Part shown: positions 7,612-16,746 of the stretch, one piece after another
Layout of the letters: every line of letters starts with the position of its first letter
Numbering within the stretch: position 1 is the stretch's first letter
NCBI GenBank assembly: GCA_029264685.1
Contig: JARHZW010000005.1
Coordinates: forward strand, 1-38,116
Source of the DNA: Candidatus Limivicinus sp.
GTDB taxonomy: Bacteria; Bacillota; Clostridia; Oscillospirales; Oscillospiraceae
Direction: 5' to 3'
Length of the DNA: 38,116 nt
Notes under the pieces: model-generated
What the model was told of the DNA's origin: nothing
Database searches by the model: none
Seen by the model: the letters and a program-made list of their open reading frames with translations, nothing else
Made by a program: the position numbers and the translations under genes

Positions 7612-9561
7612 ATGGAGAAAAAGGAAACCTTTTATATTACAACCCCTATTTATTATCCTTCTGACAAGCTGCATATCGGCCATGCTTATTGCACTGTGGC
7701 AACGGATGCCATAGCCAGATATAAACGCCTGTGCGGCTATGATGTGATGTTTCTCACAGGAACTGACGAGCACGGTCAGAAAATCGAGGAAAAGGCAAAG
7801 GCTGCCGGTGTAACTCCCAAGGAATTCGTCGATAAAATAGTTACGGGAGAAAAGGGTGTTCTGGATCTGTGGAAGCTTATGAATATTTCCAATGACCGCT
7901 TTATTCGCACCACTGATGATTACCATGTAGAGGCTGTCCAGAAAATATTCAGAAAAATGTACGAAAAGGGCGATATTTATAAAGGCGCATACAAGGGAAA
8001 ATACTGCACCCCCTGCGAAAGCTTCTGGACTGAGAGCCAGCTTGTAGACGGAAAATGCCCTGACTGCGGCAGACCTGTACATGATGCAGAGGAAGAGGCC
8101 TATTTCTTCCGCCTTTCCAAGTATGCAAAGCCTGTACAGGAGCTGCTTGAAACAGGAGAGTTTTTACAGCCTGCATCCCGTGTCAACGAGATGATAAACA
8201 ACTTTATAAAGCCCGGTCTTGAGGATCTGTGCGTTTCCCGCACAAGCTTTAAATGGGGTATTCCCGTGGACTTTGACCCCGGTCATGTTGTATATGTATG
8301 GGTGGATGCACTGTTTAACTACTGCACTGCTCTGGGATTCTTGAACGATAAGTACGATGATTACGATAAATACTGGCCTGCATCCGTCCATATAGTCGGA
8401 AAGGAAATTGTCCGTTTCCACTCTATAATATGGCCGGCAATGCTTATGAGCATGGAGATGCCTCTGCCTAAGAGAGTGTACGGCCACGGCTGGCTGGTTA
8501 TCGACGGCGGAAAGATGTCAAAATCCAGAGGAAATGTTGTTGACCCCTATGTTCTGGCGGAAAGATTCGGCGTTGATGCGCTGCGTTTCTTCCTGCTGCG
8601 CACTTTCCCCTTCGGCTCTGACGGAAACTTCTCCAACGAACTGCTTATCAACACCATAAATAAAGACCTTGCCAACGATCTGGGCAACCTTGTTTCCCGC
8701 ACAACAGCTATGGTTGAAAAGTATTTCGGCGGCACTCTTCCTCAGGAGCGTCAGGCAGATGAGCTTGACAACGAGCTTATGGACTTTATCAGCAATACAA
8801 AGAGCCGCTACCGGAAGCAGATGGATGAGTTCCAGCTGCATCTGGGACTGGAAGAGGTATTTAAGCTCATTCAGCGTGCCAACAAGTATATTGACGAGAC
8901 GACTCCCTGGGTTCTTGCAAAGGACGAGGCCAACAAGGCAAGACTTGCAACTGTTATGTATAACCTGCTTGAGGCTCTTAGAGTGTCCCTTACTCTGCTC
9001 ACCCCCTTTATCCCTGAAAGCTGCGAAAAGGCTTTTGACCAGATAGGCGCTGACGAGAGCTGCAAGGCATGGGAAAATGCGGATAAATACGGTGTCCTGC
9101 CGCTCGATGTGACGGTTCACAAGGGGGAGACGCTGTTCCCCAGAGTGGACATGGAGAAAACTCTTAAAGAGCTTGAAGAGCTGGAGCACAGAAACAAAGC
9201 TCCTGAGGCAAAGCCTGTTCTGCCCGATGTTACTATAGACGAGTTTGCAAAATGCGATATGCGTGTATGCAAGGTTCTCAGCTGCGAAGCTGTTAAAAAA
9301 TCCGAAAAGCTGCTGAAATTCCAGCTGGATGACGGCAGCGGAACGCCCAGACAGATTCTTTCGGGTATACACAAGTTCTATGAACCTGAAGATCTGGTAG
9401 GAAAGACCGTTGTAGCTATCCTGAACCTGCCCCCCAGAAAGATGATGGGCCAGATGTCCTGCGGTATGCTTCTTTCTGCCGTTAAGGAAATTGACGGTAA
9501 GGAAGAGCTTCACCTTGTGATGCTGGATGACAGTGTTCCTGCCGGCTCTCAGCTATGCTGA
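7612..9561 (+). CDS. metG: Methionyl-tRNA synthetase with C-terminal tRNA-binding domain
   Basis: This 649-residue class I aminoacyl-tRNA synthetase charges tRNA-Met with methionine. HIGH is at 21-24 and KMSKS at 301-305. A zinc knuckle has one CxxC pair at Cys132/Cys135 and a second at Cys149/Cys152. The alpha-helical anticodon-binding domain follows at about 350-520. The last 105 residues or so (from about 545, EFAKCDMRVCKVLSCE onward) form the EMAPII/Trbp111-like OB-fold used for dimerisation and tRNA binding. The start is the ATG after TTAGGAGAAG. No T-box or SAM riboswitch is visible in the 49-base gap upstream, so it probably relies on read-through from the hemW-VanW unit or a weak local promoter. 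A strong terminator ends the run. Confidence 0.97.
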   Translation: MEKKETFYITTPIYYPSDKLHIGHAYCTVATDAIARYKRLCGYDVMFLTGTDEHGQKIEEKAKAAGVTPKEFVDKIVTGEKGVLDLWKLMNISNDRFIRTTDDYHVEAVQKIFRKMYEKGDIYKGAYKGKYCTPCESFWTESQLVDGKCPDCGRPVHDAEEEAYFFRLSKYAKPVQELLETGEFLQPASRVNEMINNFIKPGLEDLCVSRTSFKWGIPVDFDPGHVVYVWVDALFNYCTALGFLNDKYDDYDKYWPASVHIVGKEIVRFHSIIWPAMLMSMEMPLPKRVYGHGWLVIDGGKMSKSRGNVVDPYVLAERFGVDALRFFLLRTFPFGSDGNFSNELLINTINKDLANDLGNLVSRTTAMVEKYFGGTLPQERQADELDNELMDFISNTKSRYRKQMDEFQLHLGLEEVFKLIQRANKYIDETTPWVLAKDEANKARLATVMYNLLEALRVSLTLLTPFIPESCEKAFDQIGADESCKAWENADKYGVLPLDVTVHKGETLFPRVDMEKTLKELEELEHRNKAPEAKPVLPDVTIDEFAKCDMRVCKVLSCEAVKKSEKLLKFQLDDGSGTPRQILSGIHKFYEPEDLVGKTVVAILNLPPRKMMGQMSCGMLLSAVKEIDGKEELHLVMLDDSVPAGSQLC

Positions 9562-9583
9562 TTAAAAATTTGATTTAAGACAA

Positions 9584-9620
9584 AAAACAGGAGTAAGATA
9601 AAAAATCTTACTCCTGTTTT
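9584..9620. terminator. Bidirectional terminator between metG and the convergent membrane-protein gene
   Basis: The 16-base left arm at 9584-9599 (AAAACAGGAGTAAGAT) pairs perfectly with 9605-9620 around a 5-base A loop. A T-run follows on plus and the A-run before the stem gives a T-run on minus, so it can stop both transcripts. Confidence 0.93.
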
Positions 9621-9657
9621 TTAGTTGTACGAGCCTGAAATCGCAGAGGACCGAAGC

Positions 9658-10653
9658 TTATTCCACTATGCCGGTTTCCTTTCCTATAACATCAGCCTTG
9701 GTCATAGCGGATGAAATGAAATTCATTGAGAGCTTCAACCTGCCGTTTTCCAGTACTGCAAAGGAATTGATCAAAACATCGTCAGAACTGTCTTCCCACG
9801 AAATAATGTTAAGCTTGTTCTCATCGGTATATTGCAGCGAATAATAAAAACTGCCGTTGTCATAGAGGGCTTTTATATATGCCAGTGCTTCACCAATGTT
9901 TTCAAAATCTTTTGCTTCAAAAAAATCCTCCGGCGTCAGAGCGTTTAAACTGTCTTGCGCTTCGGAAAACTGTTTATTCACTTCGTCAATATCCACGGTG
10001 GGAATTACGACACGTTCGGAACGCACACTAAAATAACCATACAAAGCGCCTATACCGAAAAAGCAAAAGACAATCAGAAATACTGTTCGCATTATCTTGA
10101 AGAATTTTTTAACACTGTCCGGCAGTAACATGTCGTACTCTGCGACTTCATCAAATATGAAATCATAGTAGGACCATACTGAGCAGGTAAAAATGAAAGC
10201 GAGCCATAAAACCATGGAAATACTGAAAGCTGCAAACGGAATATACAGATTATTTGCGCTGCATTCGAGCGCACCAGCAAAATTAATCAGGATCATTAAA
10301 ATTCCTGTAATAAGCGCTCCGCCATAATGCCAAGTTCTGAATAATGGACTTTCTTTGGCCAATGACATAGAACTGACATTTCGGTTCAATGCAACATTGG
10401 CACCTACCAATATGTCCATAGTTTTTTTTGAAATGCGTACGTTTTTATCTTTTGAGGGCAGCAGAACACCAACTATGAAAGAAACCAAGCAAAGGGCCAG
10501 ACTGACCCATGCAAATATGGAAATGTCCGAATGCCATGTAAAAATTATGTCTGTAATTGCCAGCAACGCAAGCAAAATGACTATTACTATGTTTATAATA
10601 TTAAATATCTGCCGCCTGTGTTTAATTTTCTCTATGTCCAAGAACTTCACCAT
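9658..10653 (-). CDS. Unknown multi-pass membrane protein with extracytoplasmic C-terminal domain
   Basis: I do not recognise this 331-residue protein. It has about five hydrophobic segments: two near the N-terminus (FNIINIVIVILLALLAITD, then AWVSLALCLVSFIVGVLL), two in the middle and one near residue 205 (FLIVFCFFGIGALYGYF). A roughly 115-residue mostly polar C-terminal part follows with no Cys or catalytic-looking motif. A conserved-looking arginine-lysine loop (KDKNVRISKKTMDILVG) lies between the second and third segments. I start it at the ATG at 10653, not the longer frame from 10725, because a good promoter with its -10 at 10664-10669 lies inside the extension. That leaves almost no leader. 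The GTG one codon downstream is 3 bases from AGAGG and is an alternative. The gene reads more AT-rich than its neighbours. It is isolated between two terminators. Confidence 0.7.
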   Translation of the reverse strand: MVKFLDIEKIKHRRQIFNIINIVIVILLALLAITDIIFTWHSDISIFAWVSLALCLVSFIVGVLLPSKDKNVRISKKTMDILVGANVALNRNVSSMSLAKESPLFRTWHYGGALITGILMILINFAGALECSANNLYIPFAAFSISMVLWLAFIFTCSVWSYYDFIFDEVAEYDMLLPDSVKKFFKIMRTVFLIVFCFFGIGALYGYFSVRSERVVIPTVDIDEVNKQFSEAQDSLNALTPEDFFEAKDFENIGEALAYIKALYDNGSFYYSLQYTDENKLNIISWEDSSDDVLINSFAVLENGRLKLSMNFISSAMTKADVIGKETGIVE

Positions 10654-10663
10654 CCTCTTTAAT

Positions 10664-10693
10664 ATTATATCATGTATGCCAAATGAAAAGCAA
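10664..10693 (-). promoter_or_regulatory. Extended -10 promoter just before the membrane-protein start
   Basis: The minus strand shows TTGCTT (10693-10688), 18 bases, then TGA-TATAAT with the hexamer at 10669-10664. Only 10 bases separate the hexamer from the ATG at 10653, so the transcript would carry a leader of only a few bases. Confidence 0.65.
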
Positions 10694-10738
10694 TATTTTA
10701 ATAAGATTTGCAGACTGTTTAACACCGAAAAAATTCAT

Positions 10739-10766
10739 AAAAAAACCTCCCCGAGAGGGGAGGTTT
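10739..10766 (-). terminator. Rho-independent terminator of the LysM gene
   Basis: On the minus strand AAACCTCCCC (10766-10757) pairs with GGGGAGGTTT (10752-10743) around a TCTC loop, then seven T (10745-10739, counting the stem end). It lies 16 bases after the LysM gene stop. Confidence 0.92.
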
Positions 10767-10782
10767 GAATGGTTAAAAGCTT

Positions 10783-12672
10783 TTAAGAAATTGTAATTCC
10801 GTCGGAGGAAGCTTCAGCGGGAGATTCGCTGCTTGCAGCTTTAGCTTTAAAGCTTGCGCTTACGGTTACATCACCTACAGGCATTGTGAAGGATGTGCCT
10901 TCAATGGCTTTGCCGTTTACGGAGATAGAAGCTAATTCATATCCGTCGCTGGGAGTTGCGGTCACGTTAACGGTGTCGCCGGCAGAGGCCTTGGAATGGT
11001 CTACGCTTACCGTGCCGTTTTCAGCCTGCTGCACCGAGACGGTGTACACATTTTTGTCAAACTTTACGGAAACAACGATGTCGTCCTCAGGCATGATAAA
11101 CACGCCGCCTTCAACCTTTATCTCTCTGCCGCCGGCAGTTGTGACCGTTGTACCTGCAAATTTGTAGCCGTGGTTTTTGTCGGGGAAAGCAACAACTCTG
11201 ACGGTCTCGCCTGAGTATGCTTCACTGACAACCTTGCCGTTTATTCTTACCTCGTAAGAACCGCCCTCAGCAGGAGAGCTGACGGAAATCTTGTGAGCGG
11301 CAGCACGCTTAAAGCTTACAAATACGGAAACCTTGGCATCAGGCATTGTGAAGCTGCCGTCACCGCTTACATTAACAGCGTACTCCTCGCCGTTGTCTTT
11401 CTTGCTGGTAACAGAAATGCTGTCCAGTTCATAACCATATTTAGGCTCCGGTTTAACGGTAACTCTCAGACCGGCTGCGGCTTTGCTGACATCCTTGCCG
11501 TTTACGAGGCAGCTGAACTGCCCGTTGGTTGTGGCAGATTTTGAAATATCGTATTCATCGTGAGAAACGAAAGAAACGGAAACCTTTACGTTACCGGTGG
11601 GCATTACAAACTTGCCGTCATTGACAGGAACTTTTTTGTTGCCGCAGGTAACGGTGATATTTCCCAGCTGGTGATCCCAAGCGGGAGTGGCAACAACGGA
11701 GACAGTGGTTCCGGATTTAGCCTCAGTGACTTTTTTACCGTCTACCTGAACCTCGTAACTGCCGTGGTTAGTGGTAAGAGCGGTAATCTTATAGGTTTTG
11801 CCGTCAGTAGGATTGGAGGGAGTGGTGCTTCCGCCGCCCGAGGAGCTTCCACCTGAGGAGCTTCCGCCGGAGGAGCTTCCGCCACCGCCGGGGGCAACGC
11901 TTCCGCCGCCGCCGGGAGTCACGGGAGGCTGGGCAGCTGCCGTAGTCTGAACGGGCAGCAAAATAATCTGACCGACCTTGATGCTTGAGAAATTATCCTT
12001 GCGGTTATTTATTGCCTGAAGCTCGGGAAGAACGCTTGAGTAGTTAAGACCGTAGCTGTTGCAAATGTTCATCATAGCGTCTCCGCTGACTACCTTATGT
12101 GCAACGATTGCGGTAAACACACCGGAGGAGGGAGGAGTGGGGACGGGAATTTTAATTACACGTCCTACATAAATACGGTTGTAATCCTTGATGTTATTTA
12201 CTCTCTTAATCTCTGCGGAGTTTGTGGCAAAGTCAACACCTAATGCAATGCAGACACCGCCGACAGTCTCACCGCTCTTCATTACATGGTGAGCGTAATA
12301 ACCCTTGACATAGTCATTTCCGACAAGATTAAGGGCAGTACCGCCGTTACCGGAGGGGGGGACTGCGTTGCCGCCTGAGGGGGGAGTAACGGGTTTAGAG
12401 GGATTTCCGGGAGTTGCTCCGGGTTTGGGCAGAATAATAACTCTGCCGGGTTTGAGATTGCCGTAATTGGTAATCTTGTTTTTCTCGGTGATCCAGCGGT
12501 AGTTGGCGTAAAAGTCAACGCCGTATTTCTGGCATACTCCTATAACTGTTTCACCTGCTGCAAGCGTATGCTCGATAGTGTTGCTGTCAGCGGATGCAGT
12601 TACAGAAAAACCTGAAAACAGAGCCGCCACCATGCACACTGTAAGCAGGGTGCTTAAAAGCCGTTTTTTCAT
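10783..12672 (-). CDS. Secreted protein with three LysM domains and four beta-repeat domains
   Basis: This protein of about 629 residues has a Sec signal peptide of about 29 residues (Lys-Lys-Arg, hydrophobic core, ASA then Asp). Three LysM domains at about 34-83, 127-177 and 191-241 share the GETV...GV start and GRVI/GQII...LP end; LysM binds N-acetylglucosamine in peptidoglycan. A Pro/Gly/Ser linker at about 242-290 includes GGSSSGGSSSGG. Four repeats of about 70-85 residues follow, each ending with a motif like FxMPxxDVxVSVSF. They resemble the divergent InlB B-repeat / Flg_new_2 beta domains of surface proteins. No enzymatic domain, sorting signal or membrane anchor is visible, so the LysM part is the likely wall tether and the repeats the exposed part. 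AGGAGG precedes two adjacent ATGs (12675 and 12672); the second has the better spacing. Confidence 0.88.
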   Translation of the reverse strand: MKKRLLSTLLTVCMVAALFSGFSVTASADSNTIEHTLAAGETVIGVCQKYGVDFYANYRWITEKNKITNYGNLKPGRVIILPKPGATPGNPSKPVTPPSGGNAVPPSGNGGTALNLVGNDYVKGYYAHHVMKSGETVGGVCIALGVDFATNSAEIKRVNNIKDYNRIYVGRVIKIPVPTPPSSGVFTAIVAHKVVSGDAMMNICNSYGLNYSSVLPELQAINNRKDNFSSIKVGQIILLPVQTTAAAQPPVTPGGGGSVAPGGGGSSSGGSSSGGSSSGGGSTTPSNPTDGKTYKITALTTNHGSYEVQVDGKKVTEAKSGTTVSVVATPAWDHQLGNITVTCGNKKVPVNDGKFVMPTGNVKVSVSFVSHDEYDISKSATTNGQFSCLVNGKDVSKAAAGLRVTVKPEPKYGYELDSISVTSKKDNGEEYAVNVSGDGSFTMPDAKVSVFVSFKRAAAHKISVSSPAEGGSYEVRINGKVVSEAYSGETVRVVAFPDKNHGYKFAGTTVTTAGGREIKVEGGVFIMPEDDIVVSVKFDKNVYTVSVQQAENGTVSVDHSKASAGDTVNVTATPSDGYELASISVNGKAIEGTSFTMPVGDVTVSASFKAKAASSESPAEASSDGITIS

Positions 12673-12773
12673 CATTTATCCTCCTAACCAGCTCTTTCCG
12701 AGCCGAACTAATACTGGCTTTATACATTCCTATTATAGCTTACAGTATCCTGTCTGTCTATATATGCTGTCAA

Positions 12774-12802
12774 ATCTTAATAAAACTTAATTTTTGAGTC
12801 AA
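12774..12802 (-). promoter_or_regulatory. Promoter of the LysM gene
   Basis: The minus strand has TTGACT (12802-12797), 17 bases, TAAGAT (12779-12774). This gives a leader of about 95 bases. A second -10-like TATAAT at 12737-12732 has no well-placed -35. A short stem (CCAG with CTGG, enclosing GCTC with GAGC) lies in the leader just before the ribosome site. Confidence 0.6.
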
Positions 12803-12998
12803 TACGCAGACACGGCTTTTTCAGAGCTTGAATAAGACAGTGAAAAAACCGCATTAGATCAGAATACTGTGGGTGTTTTCTGGTTACAATATTACGACAA
12901 AAAGAAACAAAAAGCAAGAGCTAAAATGAAATATTTTTAAAATTATTTCAAAAAGTAACAAAAGGCCTGAATCTGCTTAAATTATTGTAAAAATAAGG
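12803..12998. other. AT-rich intergenic stretch with no gene seen
   Basis: Between the LysM promoter and the rfbB terminator there is no reading frame with a ribosome site and no riboswitch that I recognise. One further minus-strand promoter-like pair, TTGCTT with 17 bases to TAATAT, lies near 12885-12920 and could give a longer LysM leader. Confidence 0.4.
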
Positions 12999-13031
12999 AA
13001 AAAACCGTGCCTGAAATTACTTCAGACACGG
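12999..13031 (-). terminator. Rho-independent terminator of the rfbAB operon
   Basis: The minus-strand arm CCGTGTCTGAA (13031-13021) pairs with TTCAGGCACGG (13015-13005), 11 bp with one T-G wobble, a 5-base loop, and a run of T after it. It lies about 30 bases after the rfbB stop. Confidence 0.88.
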
Positions 13032-13060
13032 CAAATTGTAATCAAATTGAAACTTATCCG

Positions 13061-14128
13061 TCAGTCAACTGCGGAATTTTTGTATGTGCGGCTGTAATAT
13101 TCCATATAATCTCCGCTTACAACCCTTTCCACCCAGGCTGAATTCTGCAAATACCATTCAATAGTTTCGCTTATTCCCTGCTGGAAGGTGTATGAAGGTG
13201 CCCAGCCGAGCTGGGTCGTGATCTTTGTGTTGTCTATGGCATAGCGGCGGTCATGACCGGGCCGGTCTTTGACGTAGGTTATAAGGCTCTCACTTTTACC
13301 GATGACAGAGAGAATGAGCTTCACAATTTCGATGTTTGCACGCTCGTTGTTGCCGCCGATGTTATATACTTCTCCCGGTTCGCCTTTTTCAAGAACTCGC
13401 AAAATAGCAGAGCAGTGGTCATTGACATGCAGCCAGTCTCTTATTTGCATTCCGTCACCGTAAATAGGCAGCGGCTTGTTGTTCATTGCGTTGTGCAGAA
13501 TAAGGGGGATGAGCTTTTCGGGGAACTGATACGGTCCGTAGTTATTGGAGCAGCGTGTGATACTAACGGGCATACCGTAGGTTTGATAGTATGCATGGAC
13601 TATCAGATCGGCACTTGCCTTGGATGCAGAGTAGGGAGAGTTAGGGGAGATGGGGGTGGTTTCGGTGAACATACCGGTTTTTCCCAGGGCTCCGTAAACT
13701 TCATCCGTTGATACCTGAAGGTATCTTACCCCCGGCAGATATGAACGTGAATACTTATTGTCCGGCTCTAAATTCCAGTGCCGCTTTGCGGCTTCAAGCA
13801 GGGTCTGAGAGCCCACAATATTTGTGGTAAGAAAAATATCAGGCTCCATTATACTCCTGTCCACATGACTTTCGGCGGCAAAGTGGACGACAGTATCAAA
13901 TTTGTATTTGTCGAAAAGCTGGTTAACCAGTTCCTTATCTCTTATGTCACCGTGGACAAAAACATAGCGCTTGTCATCCTTAACTCTGAGCAGGTTGTCA
14001 AGATTTCCCGCATATGTGAGCAGGTCCAGATTAACAAGACATTCAATATCCTGTTTTTCCTGTAATAAATAATGTACAAAGTTTGAACCTATAAAGCCGG
14101 CACCGCCGGTTACAAGTACGTTTTTCAT
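13061..14128 (-). CDS. rfbB: dTDP-glucose 4,6-dehydratase
   Basis: This 355-residue extended short-chain dehydrogenase converts dTDP-glucose to dTDP-4-keto-6-deoxyglucose using bound NAD. The Rossmann motif TGGAGFIG is at residues 7-14. The catalytic pair Asp142-Glu143 sits in STDEVYG, and the active-site YxxxK is Tyr166 and Lys170 in YSASK. These residues distinguish it from UDP-glucose epimerases. It overlaps rfbA by 4 bases (ATGA) and is the second and last gene of the operon. No rfbC or rfbD follows, so the product must be used by enzymes encoded elsewhere, either for dTDP-rhamnose or for another dTDP-deoxysugar. Confidence 0.97.
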   Translation of the reverse strand: MKNVLVTGGAGFIGSNFVHYLLQEKQDIECLVNLDLLTYAGNLDNLLRVKDDKRYVFVHGDIRDKELVNQLFDKYKFDTVVHFAAESHVDRSIMEPDIFLTTNIVGSQTLLEAAKRHWNLEPDNKYSRSYLPGVRYLQVSTDEVYGALGKTGMFTETTPISPNSPYSASKASADLIVHAYYQTYGMPVSITRCSNNYGPYQFPEKLIPLILHNAMNNKPLPIYGDGMQIRDWLHVNDHCSAILRVLEKGEPGEVYNIGGNNERANIEIVKLILSVIGKSESLITYVKDRPGHDRRYAIDNTKITTQLGWAPSYTFQQGISETIEWYLQNSAWVERVVSGDYMEYYSRTYKNSAVD

Positions 14129-14997
14129 AGTTTTTCCTCCGCAACACGCATAAGGTACTCCCCATACTGGGTTTTCAAAAGGGGCTGAGCAAGGGAAATA
14201 AGCTGATCTCTGGAAATATATCCCATGCGATAGGCGATTTCCTCTATGCAGGCCACATACATACCCTGGCGTTTCTGAATAATAGATACAAAATTAGCAG
14301 CTTCAAGCAGACTTTCATGGGTGCCTGTGTCCAGCCATGCCATACCACGGCCGAAGAGGTTCACCTTCAGATCTCCACGGCGCAGGTATTCGTTGTTCAC
14401 GGCTGTAATCTCAAGCTCACCACGCTTTGAGGGAGTAATGCTTTTGGCTATATTTACAACATCGTTGTCATAAAAGTAGAGACCCGGAACGGCATAGTTG
14501 GATTTAGGGTGTTCCGGTTTTTCCTCGATAGAGAGGACATTGTGGTTTTCGTCAAATTCCACCACACCGAAGGCCTTGGGGTTGGGAACGGCATACCCGA
14601 AAATAACCGCACCTTTTTCAAGTTTTGCAGCTTCACGGACATCAGGAGTGATTCCGCCGCCGTAGAAAATGTTATCTCCAAGAATGAGGCAGACGCTGTC
14701 GTCCCCTATAAAATCTTCGCCGATAATGAAAGCTTCCGCAAGGCCTCTGGGTTCAGCCTGAACGGCGTACTCAAAACGAAGACCCAGATCGCTGCCGTCA
14801 CCCAAAAGCTCTCTGAATGCCTGAATGTCTCTGGGAGTGGATATGATGAGAATCTCACGAATTCCGGCCAGCATGAGCACTGACAGGGGATAATATATCA
14901 TGGGCTTGTCGTATACAGGCAGAATCTGCTTTGAAATAGGGCGTGTTATAGGGTAAAGGCGGGTTCCGGCGCCGCCTGCCAGGATGATACCTTTCAT
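14125..14997 (-). CDS. rfbA: Glucose-1-phosphate thymidylyltransferase
   Basis: This 290-residue nucleotidyltransferase makes dTDP-glucose from dTTP and glucose-1-phosphate, the first step to dTDP-deoxysugars. The signature GGAGTRLYP is at residues 8-16. The lysine-containing EKP loop ([15 protein letters not shown]) and [14 protein letters not shown] are as expected, and length is normal for the short RmlA type. The ATG is preceded by AGAGG with 7 bases spacing. It is the first gene of the two-gene rfbAB operon, with its promoter at 15054-15082, divergent from the glycosyltransferase operon that starts at 15187. Confidence 0.97.
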   Translation of the reverse strand: MKGIILAGGAGTRLYPITRPISKQILPVYDKPMIYYPLSVLMLAGIREILIISTPRDIQAFRELLGDGSDLGLRFEYAVQAEPRGLAEAFIIGEDFIGDDSVCLILGDNIFYGGGITPDVREAAKLEKGAVIFGYAVPNPKAFGVVEFDENHNVLSIEEKPEHPKSNYAVPGLYFYDNDVVNIAKSITPSKRGELEITAVNNEYLRRGDLKVNLFGRGMAWLDTGTHESLLEAANFVSIIQKRQGMYVACIEEIAYRMGYISRDQLISLAQPLLKTQYGEYLMRVAEEKL

Positions 14998-15053
14998 TTC
15001 TGTACCTCTGTTTTCTTTACATAATCCTTGTATTTTCTGTATTTAGCGTGTTT

Positions 15054-15082
15054 AGTATAACCCAATACAAGATACTTTGCAA
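15054..15082 (-). promoter_or_regulatory. Promoter of rfbAB
   Basis: The minus-strand -35 is TTGCAA (15082-15077), then 17 bases, then TATACT (15059-15054). The leader is about 50 bases. Confidence 0.65.
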
Positions 15083-15127
15083 GGAAAACAGCTATAAAAA
15101 CAGCGGCAAAGAACTGATTAGAAAATA

Positions 15128-15156
15128 TTGCACCAAGGCTTTACAGGTGATATAAT
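15128..15156 (+). promoter_or_regulatory. Promoter of the gtrII-like/cobW operon
   Basis: TTGCAC (15128-15133), 17 bases ending in TGA, then TATAAT (15151-15156). This is an extended -10 promoter about 25 bases upstream of the ribosome site AAGGAG. No separate promoter is obvious for the next three plus-strand genes. Confidence 0.7.
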
Positions 15157-15186
15157 TAAACAATATGAGCTTTAAGGAGTTAGAAA

Positions 15187-16719
15187 ATGACAGATTACGC
15201 TGAAAAGTTGGGACAGCGCATTAAGCCAAACTGGAAAACGGCTTTTTTTGCGGTTATCATTATTGGGCTTGCGGCCCATATGTATAAATTTACAAATACT
15301 CTGCTGAACCATGACTCCCTTTTCAGCATTTATTCAAAAATGAATATGACCTCATCGGGAAGATGGTTCCTGCTGCCGGCCTGCGGGCTTAGCTCCTACT
15401 ACGACCTGCCATGGCTGAACGGCCTTTTGTCACTGGTGTATGCGGGGCTTACAGCTGCCGTTATTGCGGATATATTCGATATAAAAGAAAGACATGTGCT
15501 TATTCTGATGGGAGGATTGCTTATAAGCTTTCCCAGCATTACAAATACCTTCTTTTATGAGTTCACGGCGGACGGATATATGCTCTCTATGCTGCTTGCG
15601 GCTCTGACTGTTCGTTTTTCCATGATAGGTGATAAAAATAAAATTCACCTTGCCGTGGCAATTCTGTGTATTTGCTTTTCCTGCGGCATATATCAGGCCT
15701 ATCTGTCCTTTGCGCTGCTGCTTGCGCTGGCACATTTTATGTGGGAGCTTCTGAACGGCAGGCATGAAAATAAAGAGTATTACCGATGGATACTAAGGCA
15801 GGTTCTGGTTTATGCCGTTGGTATGCTGTCTTACTATGCCATATGGAAACTGAGCCTGCACTACGGCGGCAGTACGGCGGGAAGCTATCTGGGACTTGAC
15901 AGTCTGGGCAGAGAGAATGCAGGCATCGGCGCTCTCATAGCAGGCGGTATTAAATCTACTGCCCGAGGCCTTGCAAACTTTTTCCTCGGCAGAAATGTTT
16001 TTCAATACGGCTGGACTATGTATGCGGTTTTGAACCTTGTGTTTCTCACTCTTTCCGCAGCCGTACTCATAACTTCGGTTATAAAGGAAAAACTATATAA
16101 GAGACCTGCCTTGTTTGTGCTGTTTCTGCTCTGTATTGCTGCGGTACCGTTTTTTGCCTTTATCTGGAACTTTGTGAGAGTTTCGGGGTCTTATCATCTG
16201 GTGATGCTGCAAAGCCTGTGTGTAATTTATATATTTTCTCTTATACTCAGCCAGAAGTATCTGAAAAAAGCTCCACGGGCATTGGCGGCGGCCCTTTTTG
16301 CGGTGATAGTGTTTAGGTTTACGGTGCAGGCCAATGTATGCTATTTTGAAATGGACAAGAGCGCCGAGAGAACAAGGACTATGGCCACCGAAATCGTTAC
16401 GAGAGTTCATGAGCTTGATGAAGGCAATGTGGAAAAGTTTGCAATAGTAGGGGGAGAGGAAGTGTCCCTTGCGGCGCTCAATCAGGAAAAAACCGGGGAG
16501 ATTATGGTAAATGCACACCAGATTACAGATAATCTGATTTTCGACCATCCCCACGGAGGAGCTTATCTCACGGAAATATCCGGCATAGGCTACCCCGCAG
16601 TAAGCGAAAGTGAGCTTGGCGAACTGGAAAGCTCGCCTCAGGTGTTGGACATGCCCACATGGCCCCATAAAGGCTCTGTGGCTGTTATAGATAATGTAGC
16701 TGTTATAAAGCTATCATAA
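15187..16719 (+). CDS. GtrII-like integral membrane glucosyltransferase
   Basis: This 510-residue protein has about ten hydrophobic segments in its first 400 residues and a soluble C-terminal part of about 130 residues. Early motifs (LLNHDSLFSIYSKMNMTSSGRW, with the Asp and the SxGRW stretch near residues 40-60) match the glucosyltransferase GtrII family (Glucos_trans_II), which has a GT-C-like arrangement. Such enzymes take glucose from a polyprenyl-phosphate carrier on the outer face of the membrane and add it to a surface polymer. A GtrB-like donor enzyme is encoded three genes downstream at 18827, and a GtrA is at 22337, so the usual three-part set is present but scattered. The acceptor polymer is unknown; teichoic acid or another wall glycan is a guess. 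Confidence 0.8.
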   Translation: MTDYAEKLGQRIKPNWKTAFFAVIIIGLAAHMYKFTNTLLNHDSLFSIYSKMNMTSSGRWFLLPACGLSSYYDLPWLNGLLSLVYAGLTAAVIADIFDIKERHVLILMGGLLISFPSITNTFFYEFTADGYMLSMLLAALTVRFSMIGDKNKIHLAVAILCICFSCGIYQAYLSFALLLALAHFMWELLNGRHENKEYYRWILRQVLVYAVGMLSYYAIWKLSLHYGGSTAGSYLGLDSLGRENAGIGALIAGGIKSTARGLANFFLGRNVFQYGWTMYAVLNLVFLTLSAAVLITSVIKEKLYKRPALFVLFLLCIAAVPFFAFIWNFVRVSGSYHLVMLQSLCVIYIFSLILSQKYLKKAPRALAAALFAVIVFRFTVQANVCYFEMDKSAERTRTMATEIVTRVHELDEGNVEKFAIVGGEEVSLAALNQEKTGEIMVNAHQITDNLIFDHPHGGAYLTEISGIGYPAVSESELGELESSPQVLDMPTWPHKGSVAVIDNVAVIKLS

Positions 16720-16746
16720 TAAATTCATATAAACGGAGGAAAAAAC

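Noticed and set aside
8518-9513. Long minus-strand frame opposite metG (331 codons)
   Set aside because: metG is certain on plus. The minus frame has no ribosome site, promoter or recognisable domain and comes from codon bias on the opposite strand.
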